Counted from the first letter of the stretch, positions 26,121-37,289 are shown. The stretch is 60,000 nt of DNA from Liolophura sinensis (GCF_032854445.1 NC_088299.1:1341001-1401000); one strand, 5' to 3'. Made by a program: numbers and translations. Notes: a model not told the origin generated them from the letters alone.

Positions 26121-28077
26121 CTGGAAGTCGAAATAAAAACTGATGATAAATGATGGAGGTTTTAGGTCAGGGTGTGAACGTCTTCTTGGCCTTGTCATCG
26201 CCGCTTCGTCCTCAAGGGCTTCTGACCCGAAATATAAACACTGATGAAAGATGTGAGGTTGGCGTTTTGTCGGAGTAATTCCGGATATGCGGGCTTGTGT
26301 AACGTACACACACGAAAAAGATGGATCTGTGGGACATATGTATACTTGTGCCATCTGTGAGGTGACATGGAGCTGAGGAACTGCCCTAGATACAGCATCT
26401 TGTTGTTACATGCTTAAAAGAAAACACAACACTGAACCCAATTCATATATGTAACAGTAAAGTATTTCACAGAAAGTTAAAAAAGCATAACTTTTTTATT
26501 TCTGGCATGTTGCACAACCGAGATATCGCAGTTCGATTTACGCTAAATAACGCGCATTTAGACAATCGACATCGCAGCCATGTTATTTAAATTATATTAG
26601 CATAGTCCATTAAATATTTTTTCTAGCTTGTGCATACTATTCGATAAACAGTTACTTACATACTTTCACAGCTTGAAAACGCATAACACAGAATTTGGTG
26701 AAATTGGTATGTAATTCAGTTAAAACAAATATTGAGAAAAACATAACATTTGTAAAGGCGGTACATGCATTCTGGTCACGGTAATTGCCTCAGGGCTTTC
26801 TGCGCTTTGTGGACTCATATTTCTCTTTTCCTTTAATAATAAACACCTTTCAGTTCCACTGACTCTTTGTCAGTAATGCGTTTTCAAAGTGTTTCTGTAT
26901 ATATGATATATTAAATCGCAAAAAGTTAGCTTTCCAGTAAGAACGTTGACTGAAAAGTCTGCATTTTTATTGTGCGCGACTAGATATTAACTCTCAAATT
27001 GTTACACCCGATTCTTTAACCACCTCCCAAGACTCATACGTCCTTGGACGTACTCAACGCCTATCCTGTCCGTGTGTCCGTCTGTTTGCACAGCCGACAG
27101 TCATTAATATGTAGCGCGGACCTCGCTGAAAACAATTAGCCCCATGCTGAGTTGTTGGTGTTTTTTCAGACACTAGTGGGTTATGCTTTCATACATAGTT
27201 AGAAACTGTGTGGATATAAGTCTGACCGGAGAGAGAGTAAATGAGCACGGGTGGAACTACGAATTCCATCGGAGGGAACAAACCATTATGCCTGGCAACA
27301 ATATGGACATAAGCCAGATTCATGCCTAATGTAAGAATTCTGGGAAATCTGGTCGTTTGATGAGAACCATGTGTGTATGTATATATATTAGCATGAAAGA
27401 AACGGGCAAATTTCAGCTCACCCTACATACTTTAAAACTATACAGTAACAATAATTAACAGCCGTCGACTGGCTGTGACTGGAAGGCCTCACCTCTGGCT
27501 ATGGGTTATACATACTGGGCTGAAGGTTAGCCGTCAACATATGCCTACATACCGTAACAACAACACGACTCACAGAAACATGAGGCCAACTTACCATGCC
27601 AGGAAGTCAACAGGAAAAAAGATTTATAAACTCGCCAGATCTCGTTCTTTAGAACTGAGAAAATTGCTCAGGATACTATGTTCAGGAGTGTCTGAAGCCA
27701 GTGAAATACATCAACGTAAACAAATTGAAATGTCGCCGTAAAGCATTAAACAATGGACATACACAGTTTACAGACTCTTTTATATAGGCTGGATACCATT
27801 ATTTGTATCGAAGAGCTACATGTGAAGACCTATGTTACCTTTAATAAGTACTTAGGTTTTGCTACGCCTAATCTGGCGAAAGATGAGAAGCCTTGTGATT
27901 GCACTGCTGCATAATACGATTGCGGGCCTTCGATGTTGTAAACATTTTCATGTCACTACGTAGTGACATCAAAATATATAGGAGTGAAGGTGCATATAAG
28001 TAGGGCTACACCTGCACACTCTCAATCACATAACTGGCAACCCCGATCCTAATACTTAAAATAGCCCGTGGTATAGA
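26121..28077. other. Intergenic across the left boundary of copy 1
   Basis: The duplicated block begins near 26,658, where TTTCACAGCTTGAAAACGC becomes alignable with 42,403 onward. Apart from the 20-bp palindrome no feature is recognised. Confidence 0.6.
27950..27969. repeat. 20-bp perfect palindrome, copy 1
   Basis: ATGTCACTACGTAGTGACAT reads the same on both strands. It contains two inverted TGTCA/TGACA half-sites, a pattern some homeodomain proteins bind. Also present at 43697-43716. Function unknown. Confidence 0.9.
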
Positions 28078-28175
28078 TTTATTTATTTATTCGATTGGTG
28101 TTTTACGCCGTACTCAAGAATATTTCACATATACGAAGCATTATGTTGAGAGGAACCCACGACCCTGGTGGTATG
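28078..28175 (-). mobile_element. SINE family 1, 3' fragment, copy 1
   Basis: Reverse-oriented tail only: ATTTATTTATTTATTCGATT then the reverse of the ACGGCGTAAAACACC tail and part of the central domain. The equivalent in the second block is about 43825-43925. Confidence 0.85.
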
Positions 28176-28318
28176 GAAAACAGAGCGATAAAATATGAGG
28201 ATTGCCAATTTTAAAGTCTTACTGACCGAAGTCTGCATTGAACTAACCCTGGTGTACTGGTTAGGAGAATAACCATATTTAACAAATATCCAGTCAATAT
28301 AACTACAGGGCTATCTTG

Positions 28319-28735
28319 TCGGGACCTCCGTGGCATAATGATTAGCGTCCGAACGCAGCACAAAGAGCCTACTTCTCGCCAATGCGGTCGCTTGTGAGTT
28401 CAAGTCCAGTTTATGCTGGCTTCCTCTCCATGGGAAGGGCTGCAGGCTGTGGTTGTGGGTTTTCCCCGGGCTCTTTCCCCTTCCTCCCATCATAGCACTA
28501 ACCGCTGTGGTATATGTGAAATAAATTTCAGTGCGGTGTAAAACACCAATCGGGGGCACGGCGCAATGAACCAGGAGCCTCTCACCAGTGCGGTTGAAGT
28601 GAGTTCAAGTCGAGCTCATGCTGCGGATGGTCTTGGGGTTTCTCCCGGGCTCTGCCTGGTTTTCTTCCACCTTAATGCGGGTCGCCGTCGTATAAGTGAA
28701 ATATTCACGGCGATCACCAATGAAATAAATACGGC
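28319..28735 (+). mobile_element. Two tandem SINE family 1 copies, copy 1
   Basis: A diverged copy at 28319-28555 (GGGACCTCCGTGGCATAATG head, degenerate tail) is followed directly by a second, headless copy at about 28557-28735 that starts in the CAATGAACCAGGAGCCTCTC part. The second lacks part of its central domain. The head-to-tail arrangement looks like a SINE dimer or one SINE inserted at the tail of another. Confidence 0.85.
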
Positions 28736-28996
28736 TTTCTTATTTCAAATTGTTGTAATAGTTTCCGCCTGTATATAAAAGTCACCTGACATGAAATGCA
28801 GTGCACATGCATGTTTGGTTTGTAAAATACATGTAGAAATTTAGTGAAAATCCGAACTAGGCTGATATATCGATCACTGTAAATATAGAGCGTTTCTTTT
28901 CTTTTTAGACATATCATTAAATCTCAAGAGGCCAATTAATTCTGTGGTACAGACATACGTGATTGTAGAAGAAGACGATCCACTCGACGATTTTCG

Positions 28997-29136
28997 CACA
29001 TGCATGATTGTGTGTGAAGAATGATTTAAACACATGCATGATTATGTGTGAGTGAGTGAGTGAGTGCTTGGGGTTTAACGTCGTACGTTTATGTGTGAAG
29101 AATGATTTAGACACATGCATGATTATGTGTGAAGAT
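28997..29136. repeat. Three 33-bp tandem units interrupted by a SINE tail, copy 1
   Basis: Unit ACACATGCATGATTATGTGT plus GAAGAATGATTTA occurs about three times, with the 37-bp SINE remnant between the second and third. Tandem amplification or the insertion split the array. The second-block equivalent is 44750-44889. Confidence 0.7.
29051..29087 (-). mobile_element. SINE family 2 tail remnant inside a tandem repeat, copy 1
   Basis: AGTGAGTGAGTGAGTGCTTG followed by GGGTTTAACGTCGTACG is the reverse of the family 2 tail. Only 37 bp remain. TTATGTGTG occurs on both sides and could be a target-site duplication, although the surrounding 33-bp repeat also contains it. Confidence 0.6.
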
Positions 29137-30755
29137 GACAATGTACACTTCGATTTTAACCGATTTCACGGAGACAGAGAATCTGCTGTGGTATGTGCTT
29201 TATTAGCGCCGTTGTCACTTGGGAAAGGGCCGTGACATAGCGCCAATCTCTGCATATAGTTTTGGGCAGTAACATGCTGTTAGATGTATCAACTGAGATG
29301 AGTTCGGAGAGAGAGGCACGTGCTGTGGTATATAATAGTGTACCAGCTTAAGAAAAATGGCTACGGTGCAGACAGGAAGACGGGTCGGTCATTGTCCACG
29401 GGATTTATCACAAACTACTGTCAATATTTGATCACGCCGTCACGCCTTAGCTTCATCAACGGCCTCAGTATCAAGGTACCCTTCTTCAGGAGCATTTGAG
29501 ACCTCAACACAAAGGAAAGATTTAAAGCTGAGCAGCGCTAACCCCTGTAATTTCCTCTCCGTTTGAACAGTGACATTTTCCTGGTAGGACCTCATTGACC
29601 ATCCCATGCACACTTCATACCCCCATTGTTACACTCACAGGAAGCCGATCTGGTTCACACGATCATTTGACGCTTAACCGGTTTCATTATACATGTTCGT
29701 AATAATTTTCACACAACATGCGAAGAAAACTGTACGTAGGTATAGTTTGTTTGGTGTTAACATTTTTACATATTTTGGCGATCGGTCATATGCATGTTTC
29801 TTGAGGAAGTGAATCAAATAACAATACCTGATGACATGGGAAACAACCAAAATGATTATCTCATCGTGTAAAACCAATCAAGTACAAGTCAGTTTCCAAG
29901 GCTCAAACATTTTCTATCGTCTCTGAATTATTGTTTTACTGTGAAACACAATAAATAAAAATACGATTTGCTTGCGGGATATTTTAAGCCACACCTTGTC
30001 ACCATTTCGTATAGAAATTATCATCGGACATTTAACTCGAGGAAAATGTGACTTTCAAAACTGTGATTAACTCGATCATGTCCTTTTTTGTTTATTCACT
30101 CGTTCATTTGATTTATTTATTGTGTACAAAACAAAGGGAGAAGGCAGAGAATTTTCCTCCATTTTCTTGCTGACAATATTTCCCGCGATAGCCCTCAAAT
30201 CTCTATCACGTGATATCTGTACCTGTAAAGCCGTAATACTTCTCGTCTGCCATCATGGATCCGTTTTGTTTATGTAATATCCATAAACTGTTAGATGATG
30301 AGACGGAAACAGCTGACCCCTCACCAACCAGATCCTAACTCTCCGTGCGGATGTTTACAAACCTCGCTAGCTCTCTGACCCGTGCAACTCTAACTTACAT
30401 TCTCACCTTGTCACAACTGACAATAAAGTAAAGCTTAGTGTATTACCCTCCGAGCGGCCCTCTCTATGAACCACCGCTTACACTACTTTTAGTCCCATTC
30501 CATGCCCAGACACGATAGGGCTGACGTCCATACTCTGTGTCTGTCATTACACGGATGGCCGCCATACATGTATCGTTCACTTCAAGATAAGGCAAAACAT
30601 TCAAAAAGCTGTCTTCATATAGTTAAAAATCTTTTAAAATGTTTGTTTTAGGTGGAAGATATATCCTCAGACACTACCGTGTGGAAAAAGCTGAAAAAGT
30701 TTGAACTGTTTGTAGTTTATCCATATTGCACTGTATGAAATTTCTATTTACCAAC
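29137..30755. other. Intergenic upstream of the Gypsy relic, copy 1
   Basis: No exon or repeat identified. Several TGTTTAC/ATAAAC-type strings near 30270-30360 resemble generic forkhead sites but are too common to call. Matches 44890-46514, where copy 2 has a 6-bp insertion (TTGTGC) near 46336. Confidence 0.55.
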
Positions 30756-32456
30756 TGTAAATACTTCACAAAAAAAAAAACAGATTGAGTTCATATATAC
30801 AAAAAATACTGTACAAATACTGGTACCTTTTCGTACGGACTTGAATTTCTGGAATCGTGCGCTTATTTTAGCTGTATCTTCAGACCATGTGTATTTGCAC
30901 CTTTACAGCACTATGGCTACGCAATTAACTGGCTGGCAATTTACAGTCAGAAGAGAGCTGTTTATTTACAGAAAAATGCACTGTGGCTCAAACTGTCAGC
31001 AAATTTTACTGCAAAAATGCAGATTTGCTATTACAATGCAGGTAAAGTAAAAGAAAACTCTGAACTGTCCACCGCCAGGTTTGAACTCCTGGTCTACAGG
31101 TTTATGGCTGCTGGTCTCACGGGAAAAGTCAGCCTAGATTTTTGGGATTGTTATTTAGGCCTATACATTTCCTATATATTTCCGCGTCCATGCTGACGGT
31201 GCAGTTTATCCCATCCATTCAGTCCACAGATAAATTTTCAACGGCAACAAATGCCAAATAGGAAAGACATACGTTTTACGAGCTTAATGCGGTGAAACTG
31301 AAAGGTAAGGAGGATAACTCTCGAGTACAGTACACCGATGAGAGCTATATAGTTGTCTCCCTTGTCTAACAAGTATAGCGGAACTACATACAGAGTGGAC
31401 TACTGTGCTTCCTCGAGATACTATCGTTGTCGTGAGAAACATTTGGTTCGAGAAAGATAGAACAATGCTCATCAGCGTATGCCCTTGAGAATTTCATTTT
31501 TGACACTTTGGAATGTTCCCAAAAAAACTATAGGCCGCCAAGGGGTGCTATTCCAAGTTACCTATCTGGCGTGTTATCACAGACTGTCCCGATGGGGCTA
31601 ATATCAAGGATCCTCTGACCTTTGTAACAACAAAAGGCGTATGTTTGAAACGACCTGAGAACTTGTTCACCTTGTTCTGCCTTACCAACACATGGTCCCC
31701 CACCTTAAATGCAAGATTGTCTGACTGAACGACGCTGACATATGCTATCATTCGGCATTTTGCGATCATTAATTCGAACGGCAGTATACGATGCAGGCTT
31801 CGGCAGGCCTGGTAGTTTGGTGTGGATTGATCGGCCGAACATAGTGAAGGAGACTGTCCGTTTGTGATCTGAGTTGTTGCTCATAATTCCGTAGGAATGA
31901 GAGCAGTTGGAGCTTACAATTTTTCCCTTCCATGACAGATGAGCAAATGGCCTTGACAAGAGAACTCAACAGTTTTTCCGCGGTTCCGTTTGCTTGAGGC
32001 CATACGAGAGTTTGCGGTGATGAAATCCTATTTTGGCTTGCAAAATCTGAGAACTCCATGCCTTGAAAGGGAGGTCAGTTGTCAGCTGTAACAATCTAGT
32101 TACCATCTGTGCCATCCGGGTCTCAGGGAAGTTATTTCAGTAACACTGGCGGTGTTGTTGTAACGTCACAAAGTTAGCTAGTGAGAACGGATGTTATCCA
32201 CCAAAAATTTTTTGCAAAGTTAAGCCGCTCGGTCGTCACATCAAGATGATGTAAATACTTCACAAAAACAGACTGACTTCATATATACAAAAAATACTAT
32301 ACAAATACTGGTACCTTTTTACGGACTTGAATTTCTGGAATCGTGCACTTGTTTTAGCTGTATCTTTACACCATGTGTATTTGCACCTTTACAGCACCAT
32401 GGCTACGTAATTAACTGGCTGGCAATTTACAGTCAGAAGAGAGCTGTTTATTTACA
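30756..32456 (-). mobile_element. Internally deleted Ty3/Gypsy-type LTR element, copy 1
   Basis: Two direct repeats, 30756-30970 (215 bp) and 32250-32456 (207 bp), share TGTAAATA at the start and TATTTACA at the end, so they have the TG...CA inverted termini of LTRs. They differ at roughly ten sites by eye. Between them, on the minus strand, are broken integrase segments. With integrase read on the minus strand, the 5' LTR is the higher-coordinate one, and gag, protease and reverse transcriptase are missing. I see no convincing target-site duplication or primer-binding site. Frameshifts and LTR divergence indicate an old, inactive insertion that predates the block duplication. Confidence 0.65.
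31548..32059 (-). pseudogene. Ty3/Gypsy integrase C-terminal remnant, copy 1
   Basis: Three overlapping minus-strand open segments (31769-32059, 31705-31959, 31548-31769) carry successive pieces of a retroelement integrase in different frames. The first has the PQANGTAE motif seen near the end of Gypsy integrase cores. The second has a GRSIHTKLPGLPK-like segment. The third has KVGDHVLVRQ, typical of the C-terminal integrase domain. At least two frameshifts break the gene and the catalytic N-terminal part is absent. It cannot encode an active integrase. Confidence 0.8.
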
Positions 32457-32627
32457 AACTGTCCGGACTGTCCATATGTATGTTGCCCAGCAGGAAAATT
32501 TCACAAACTGGAACCTTTTATTTACATCAGGAGTCCATTCTGGCGTTTGGTATTTTGAAGCGAGAAGTCAATCTAACGCTCTCCATGTTTCATGTTCGAG
32601 CATCAGCACATTGGAACATTTCTAAGA

Positions 32628-32665
32628 CCAAAAAAAAAAAAAAAAAAAAAACAATAAAAAAAAAG
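32628..32665. repeat. A-rich tract
   Basis: About 21 A, then CAATAAAAAAAAAG. The matching tract near 48400 is about three A shorter. Polymorphic homopolymer. Confidence 0.9.
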
Positions 32666-33824
32666 AACAAATAAAATCTCAACGAAAAGTGGTAATAGAA
32701 GAACAGCCATCTTGTCGGATTTTATAGCTGAAGTTGGAATTCAAAACATGGCAGGACGTTGGTTCGACTTGTTCGGCTTTATACTGCTGGATTACCAGTA
32801 AAAACATTTAAGATTAAGGTATACCGATGCAGGCTTTGGTGAATGCATTTCGTAGGACTTGGAGTGTATCAAATATATAAGGACGGATTCGTGTTGTAAA
32901 CGTCAATGAAAATGTTCTCATGGAATAGATAGGTCAGCCACCCAGGGCTCAACGTTCAAATAAGAGCCCTGTGAAATTTGGGCTAGGGAAGCTATTGATT
33001 CATAGATCTTTCACAGGCATTGTTGGGAATGATGCGTTAGAAATTTCATTACAAATGACTTAGACCTTTTTTATTTGTTATTTAATTGTTATTTGACCTG
33101 GAACTCATTCATGGACTACGAATTTGAACTTTGATATGGAATTCATGCCTGGAGTATCCACTGTCTGCCCGGCATCATTGAAAACTGATGACCGCTTCTC
33201 TCTTGGGTGTTACCGGCTTTATTTCCTATTTGTATAATTTCTTACATACCTTTGTCTTTGGGAGCTAGTGTTAAACGTTGTTTTGGAAATGGATCTTGAG
33301 ATTATCGACTTGGATCGTACATTACGGACTACGAATGGTATACGAATGTCGGACATGACGGTTATATATATTACCAAGAACAAACCTATTCTTGTCTAAA
33401 CATACACTTTATTTTACGTCATCTGCTTATCAGGAAGGTTAATTATTCATGAAATACGGCTCGTGCACATACAGGAGGTTGTGAATAGCATTGCGGTTAA
33501 CAGCCCTGACGTATATGGGAACTGAGTTAGTCCAGCGCCTATTCAGTGATACCACCTCAAGCTTCGCTTAAACTTAAAAAATATTGAGAATATTTTATGG
33601 CGAAAGCGATACGTGGCAATGGTTTATTTTCACGCAAAGCATTTACCATTTAAAGGCCATTGCCCCCAACTTCCGATATATGAGCGAGCCTCACCACGTT
33701 TAACTGGCATACATTGGAGGACGCGTTTAAGTCATATACAAATAAGCCTCAAAAAAAACATTGTGCTTGTATTTCGCTTGAAAATAAAAACCGGGCATTG
33801 GAGTGTGTACAAGACAATTTTCGT
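32666..33824. other. Intergenic downstream of FoxH, copy 1
   Basis: No exon recognised. It separates the Gypsy relic from the FoxH 3' end. Matches 48437-49588. Confidence 0.55.
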
Positions 33825-33830
33825 TTTATT
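33825..33830 (-). terminator. Candidate polyadenylation signal of FoxH copy 1
   Basis: This is the first AATAAA on the minus strand downstream of the FoxH stop codon, about 216 nt after it. It would give a short 3' UTR. The equivalent in the second copy is at 49589-49594. Cleavage position cannot be read from the sequence. Confidence 0.35.
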
Positions 33831-34045
33831 AGCAGATTACATGTCATGTTTTCAACACACGCAATAATTAAATGCAACTTGCTGGCTGATAATGTAAGTA
33901 CGAATATATACAAACGTTAAATACATGTATATACAGTAGCACTGACGTGTCAACACCTTTCCACCTTTGGCCAAACGCACATATAACAGTCACATGAAAT
34001 TGATCTTCTGATCTTCACTTTTCCTCAGGTTAACCATGAAAGACT

Positions 34046-35574
34046 TCAGATGTTCTCCGCCTTGACATTTACAGGTAGATACAATCCCATTACATCGTCA
34101 TGTGAAGTGTAAGTGTCCTCTTCCTTCTTCACTTCTGTCGTGCAACCCTTAGAAGAAAGGTTAGGTGAGGTCGCCTCGAGTTCCGAGGGTATGGATGTTC
34201 CGATCTGTGAGGTGGCTGCAGGGTAGATGGCACTCTCCAGGGCGGAAAACGACGGCCAATAGTAGTAATTCCACAGTGATGTCTCAATAGCTAGGGCATA
34301 GTCTTCTGGTGGGAATCTGGGGACGGGTGGGATGTGACGAGAGCTGAACAGGTCAGCCTCAGGAGAGGCAGAAGAGCTGGACACGTAGCAACCAGAGTCG
34401 TCAGGGCAAGATGGCGGATTCCTCTTGTCTGCAGGTTCTGGAGTCATCAGCTGGGTCGTCGGGATGTACGTAGGATCGGCCGGGTAGAATCTGGGTGGTG
34501 CATTGGTAAAGGCGCATGATGAGAATCTGCCGATGTCATCCTGTGGCTGGGAAGGCGGTGACTGAAGGATGTTGGCGATGTGGAAGGATTGATGGCGCTT
34601 CTCTGCGGGCAAGACCAGTGGATTGGCCGTGACGTCATCCAGCTTCCGCTTCCTGCAGACGTTGACGTTGGTGTTTCTCTCTGACGGACGCAACGCTCCG
34701 ATATTAGACTGCTGTCTTGACGGGATGAGGACGGGAGGACAACCCAGTTGGATATGTAAATCTGGCGCCCATCTCCCCTCTCTCGACACTGTCGTATCTT
34801 GCCTCTTGAATACATCGGGCTGCACTAGAGAAAGGTCCACTGTCCAGAAGTTTCCCTTGCCGTTCTTCCTGCTGGGGTCCTTAAGGATCATAGTAAAGCA
34901 CTGGTTGTGTGAGAGGTTGTGGCGGACAGAGTCTTTCCAGCCCGTGTACGTGCTTTGTCGGAAGAACGGAAACATCTTGCCAAGAGCGTCGTGGATCTGG
35001 GACAAGAGCAGTCTTTTCTCAGGCGAGTTGTGGATGGCCATGACGATCATGCCAGTGTAGGTGTACGGTGGCTTCTTGTAGCGTTGGTACGAAGGCTTGC
35101 TCAGACGTTGTCGTTTGGGAACTGGTGGAAACACGGGCTGACGTTCGTATAAGCCTGAAAAAAAGAAAAACAGAGTTAAAATCTGGGAGATATGAATCGG
35201 AGTTGTAAACCTTACTCCCACATGTTTAAAGTTTACATCCTGATGATGTTTGTCTGCTATCTGATCTGAAAATTACCTGACCTGCGGATTGCTAAATCAG
35301 TATCCATTCTATAGCATATAGAACGCGATGCACTGACACCAAATAGTACTACATATTTGGTGGTTGTACTTTAGATGGCAAAGGCAAGACTTGTAAATAC
35401 TTGGAAACAATCGCACCATGCTAGCTACAAACATAATGACGTGAAGATGTAGCCGAGCAAAATGGAGTTGGGTTTAAATTCTCATTAGATCACGATTGAT
35501 GAGATCTGTATGCTGGAGCAGATCGGTAGTGTAAAGTGGTTCACCACGACGTTTTACTTACCGCTGGCGAGCAT
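34046..35574 (-). CDS. FoxH: FoxH-type forkhead transcription factor, copy 1, intact, two coding exons
   Basis: Spliced model: exon 1 at 35562-35574 and exon 2 at 34046-35154, 1122 nt, 373 aa. The donor after exon 1 is GTAAGT, the acceptor is a long T-rich tract ending CAG, and the phase-1 join gives a Gly codon (M-L-A-S-G-L-Y-E-R). An unspliced reading would start at 35221, but its first 22 residues translate the polypyrimidine tract as LFFFFS, so that start is rejected. The forkhead domain spans about residues 31-123: KKPPYTY at 31-37, recognition helix with GWKDSVRHNLS around 76-86, and GNFWTVD at 105-111. GWKDS followed by I/V-RHNLS is typical of FoxH rather than other Fox classes. Basic clusters (PKRQRLSK; CRKRK) may act in nuclear import. 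The Pro/Ser-rich tail ends with two SUMO-consensus motifs, VKKE (346-349) and VKAE (368-371). From family knowledge, FoxH is a DNA-binding partner of Smad2/Smad4 in Nodal/Activin signalling. I see no PPNK Smad-interaction core. The class call is confident; orthology rests on the domain alone. Confidence 0.9.
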
Positions 35575-35665
35575 GTTTCCAGCAAAAGAGATGATTTTAA
35601 ATTGATGGAAGGCTTGTGAGCTATGAAGTCAAGTGCGATATGGTTTGCTACAATGGTTAAGTCAA

Positions 35666-35731
35666 TATTTATACTATCTTTTGGAACCCCAGGCATTCTC
35701 GCAAGACGTCAAGAGTGAACGTTTTGATTGG
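35666..35731 (-). promoter_or_regulatory. FoxH copy 1 core promoter: CCAAT box, CRE-like site, TATA box
   Basis: Read on the minus strand, CCAAT lies at 35727-35731, a TGACGTC CRE-like core at 35705-35711, and TATAAATA at 35666-35673. The TATA box is about 92 nt upstream of the proposed ATG at 35574, which predicts transcription starting near 35,640 and a 5' UTR of about 65 nt. Order and spacing fit a TATA promoter and independently support the tiny first coding exon. The elements are seen in the sequence; their use is inferred. Confidence 0.55.
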
Positions 35732-37289
35732 TTAGTACAAACCACCATCAACCAGTCCCCAGTCTCGAAAATCTGGCTAGCCAGCCACCGGAAATAAAAT
35801 GACAATCCATATCGTTAGTTTTCTTAACAGTGTCCCGACTCCCCTTAACTTGGGGACGGATTAAGAGATTATCTCCCAATCCATATCTCAGTACAACAAA
35901 ACTACGTGTATTACTTCCATTTTCAATGCTAACCTACTATTTCTGATTCTAAGACTAATTTGGAAGTATAAACTTTTGCTTAAATGTCTATACTTGCATT
36001 TACTGCAAAGGTCACTGATGAACTTGTCTTTCTCTAATGATAAGTGTTACTGTTAGGCACATTTACTTTTTTATTCCTGAGTCGAGCATTCATATATGTG
36101 CGGATCATTTCCTAATTCTCCTAAGAATTTGTCAAATGCTTTAATGTATATACTGCATGATAAACCCGGGTTAATTAGTTTGAAAAGTTATTAAATAGAA
36201 ATGATCCACTGTACATTATTACTTTATATTTACTCATTGTTTTTTCGGCTTCTTTTTGGAGTGAATTTCATTGAAAATAAGACATTTGACTTAATCAGCT
36301 CCGAGCCCAAGGAGTAATTGCCTATAGTTGCATGCTGGTACCTCATTGCATTCACTAATTCAGTCGTTAACGGACGCCATCGTGTAAGTGAAATATTCTT
36401 GAGTACGGCGTTAAACACCTATCAAAAAAAAAATAAATAAAGAATGGACAAATATCCTGATATGGTATCCCGTTTATATACACTGACAAAAATGTGATTT
36501 TCAAGTCTTAAGTAGTTTCTTGCATTCTTCTGCCTGCATTTCCTGCGTTATTACATTGATGGTCGCGGTTTACTGTCATCATGATGTATTGCTATATTAT
36601 ATTATAATTCGGTGTTTAATTTGAACCAGACGAAACCTTATCATGTTGGATTCCTTCTTGGGTTCACTAAATGTACCCAGGCTTCTACACGAGCGGATTG
36701 TGGCGTGGAACAACGTTTATACAATCAGTACATCAATCAATCCACATCGAAGGCGGTGGATCTTAAGACAGTAAGACGTGACACCGTCACCGTCGCTGAG
36801 GCATTAGAATTGTATTCTTTTGACACATACACGAGACGATATTAAAAACGGACACGTTAACAATTAAAGCAGGCATTTTTAGGTAAAAGTCGATGCTAAG
36901 GAAACTAATCCAACTGTAGTCGTCATTATGATGTTGTCAATGAATGTACTCCATATACACAAGACGAGATGACACCACATAAGCGAGGAAAAGTTAAAAT
37001 ACTCAGTAGATTTATATGAATAGATACAATTACATATATATCTATAATTTTTGTTAAAGGATATTTACACCCACAGGTAAAGATCAGATCGTCTGCTTCA
37101 AAACTTTTGGGTTACAATCTAACAAGACATAAGAATAAACCGTGGAAATTATTTACTCTTAACAACTGTTGTCTACTTTACGTTGTTGAATTATTACTAA
37201 ATAAAAGTTTATAATTGGAGATCTGCTAACATTTACTCCCCCACCCCCTCTCCTAATGAAATACTTCCCTCATATGGTGCTTTGTGCCC
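35732..37289. other. Region upstream of FoxH, copy 1
   Basis: Apart from a SINE tail at 36372, no exon is recognised. The open frame at 36612-36845 is preserved in copy 2 but has no motif. Distal FoxH regulatory DNA could lie here; nothing specific is visible. Confidence 0.5.
36372..36440 (+). mobile_element. SINE family 1, 3' tail fragment, copy 1
   Basis: Only the last 70 bp remain: GTGTAAGTGAAATATTCTTG, ACGGCGTTAAACACC and an A-rich end. Confidence 0.8.

Noticed and set aside
30262-30360. Cluster of TGTTTA/ATAAAC strings as possible forkhead autoregulatory sites
   Set aside because: Such strings are very common in AT-rich DNA, and they are not the FoxH-preferred AATMCACA type.
31066-31110. 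tRNA T-arm-like CCAGGTTTGAACTCCTGG inside the Gypsy relic
   Set aside because: The loop is one base too long and no acceptor, D or anticodon arms can be drawn.
34334-35152. Plus-strand open frames opposite the FoxH exon
   Set aside because: Shadows of the GC-richer FoxH coding exon on the other strand; no motifs.
35155-35221. Upstream ATG at 35221 extending the FoxH exon by 22 residues (ending LFFFFS)
   Set aside because: This is intron: the T-rich splice acceptor tract read as Phe codons. The spliced exon 1 model fits better.
36612-36845. 77-codon plus-strand frame preserved in both blocks
   Set aside because: The blocks are nearly identical throughout, so preservation carries no information, and no motif is present.
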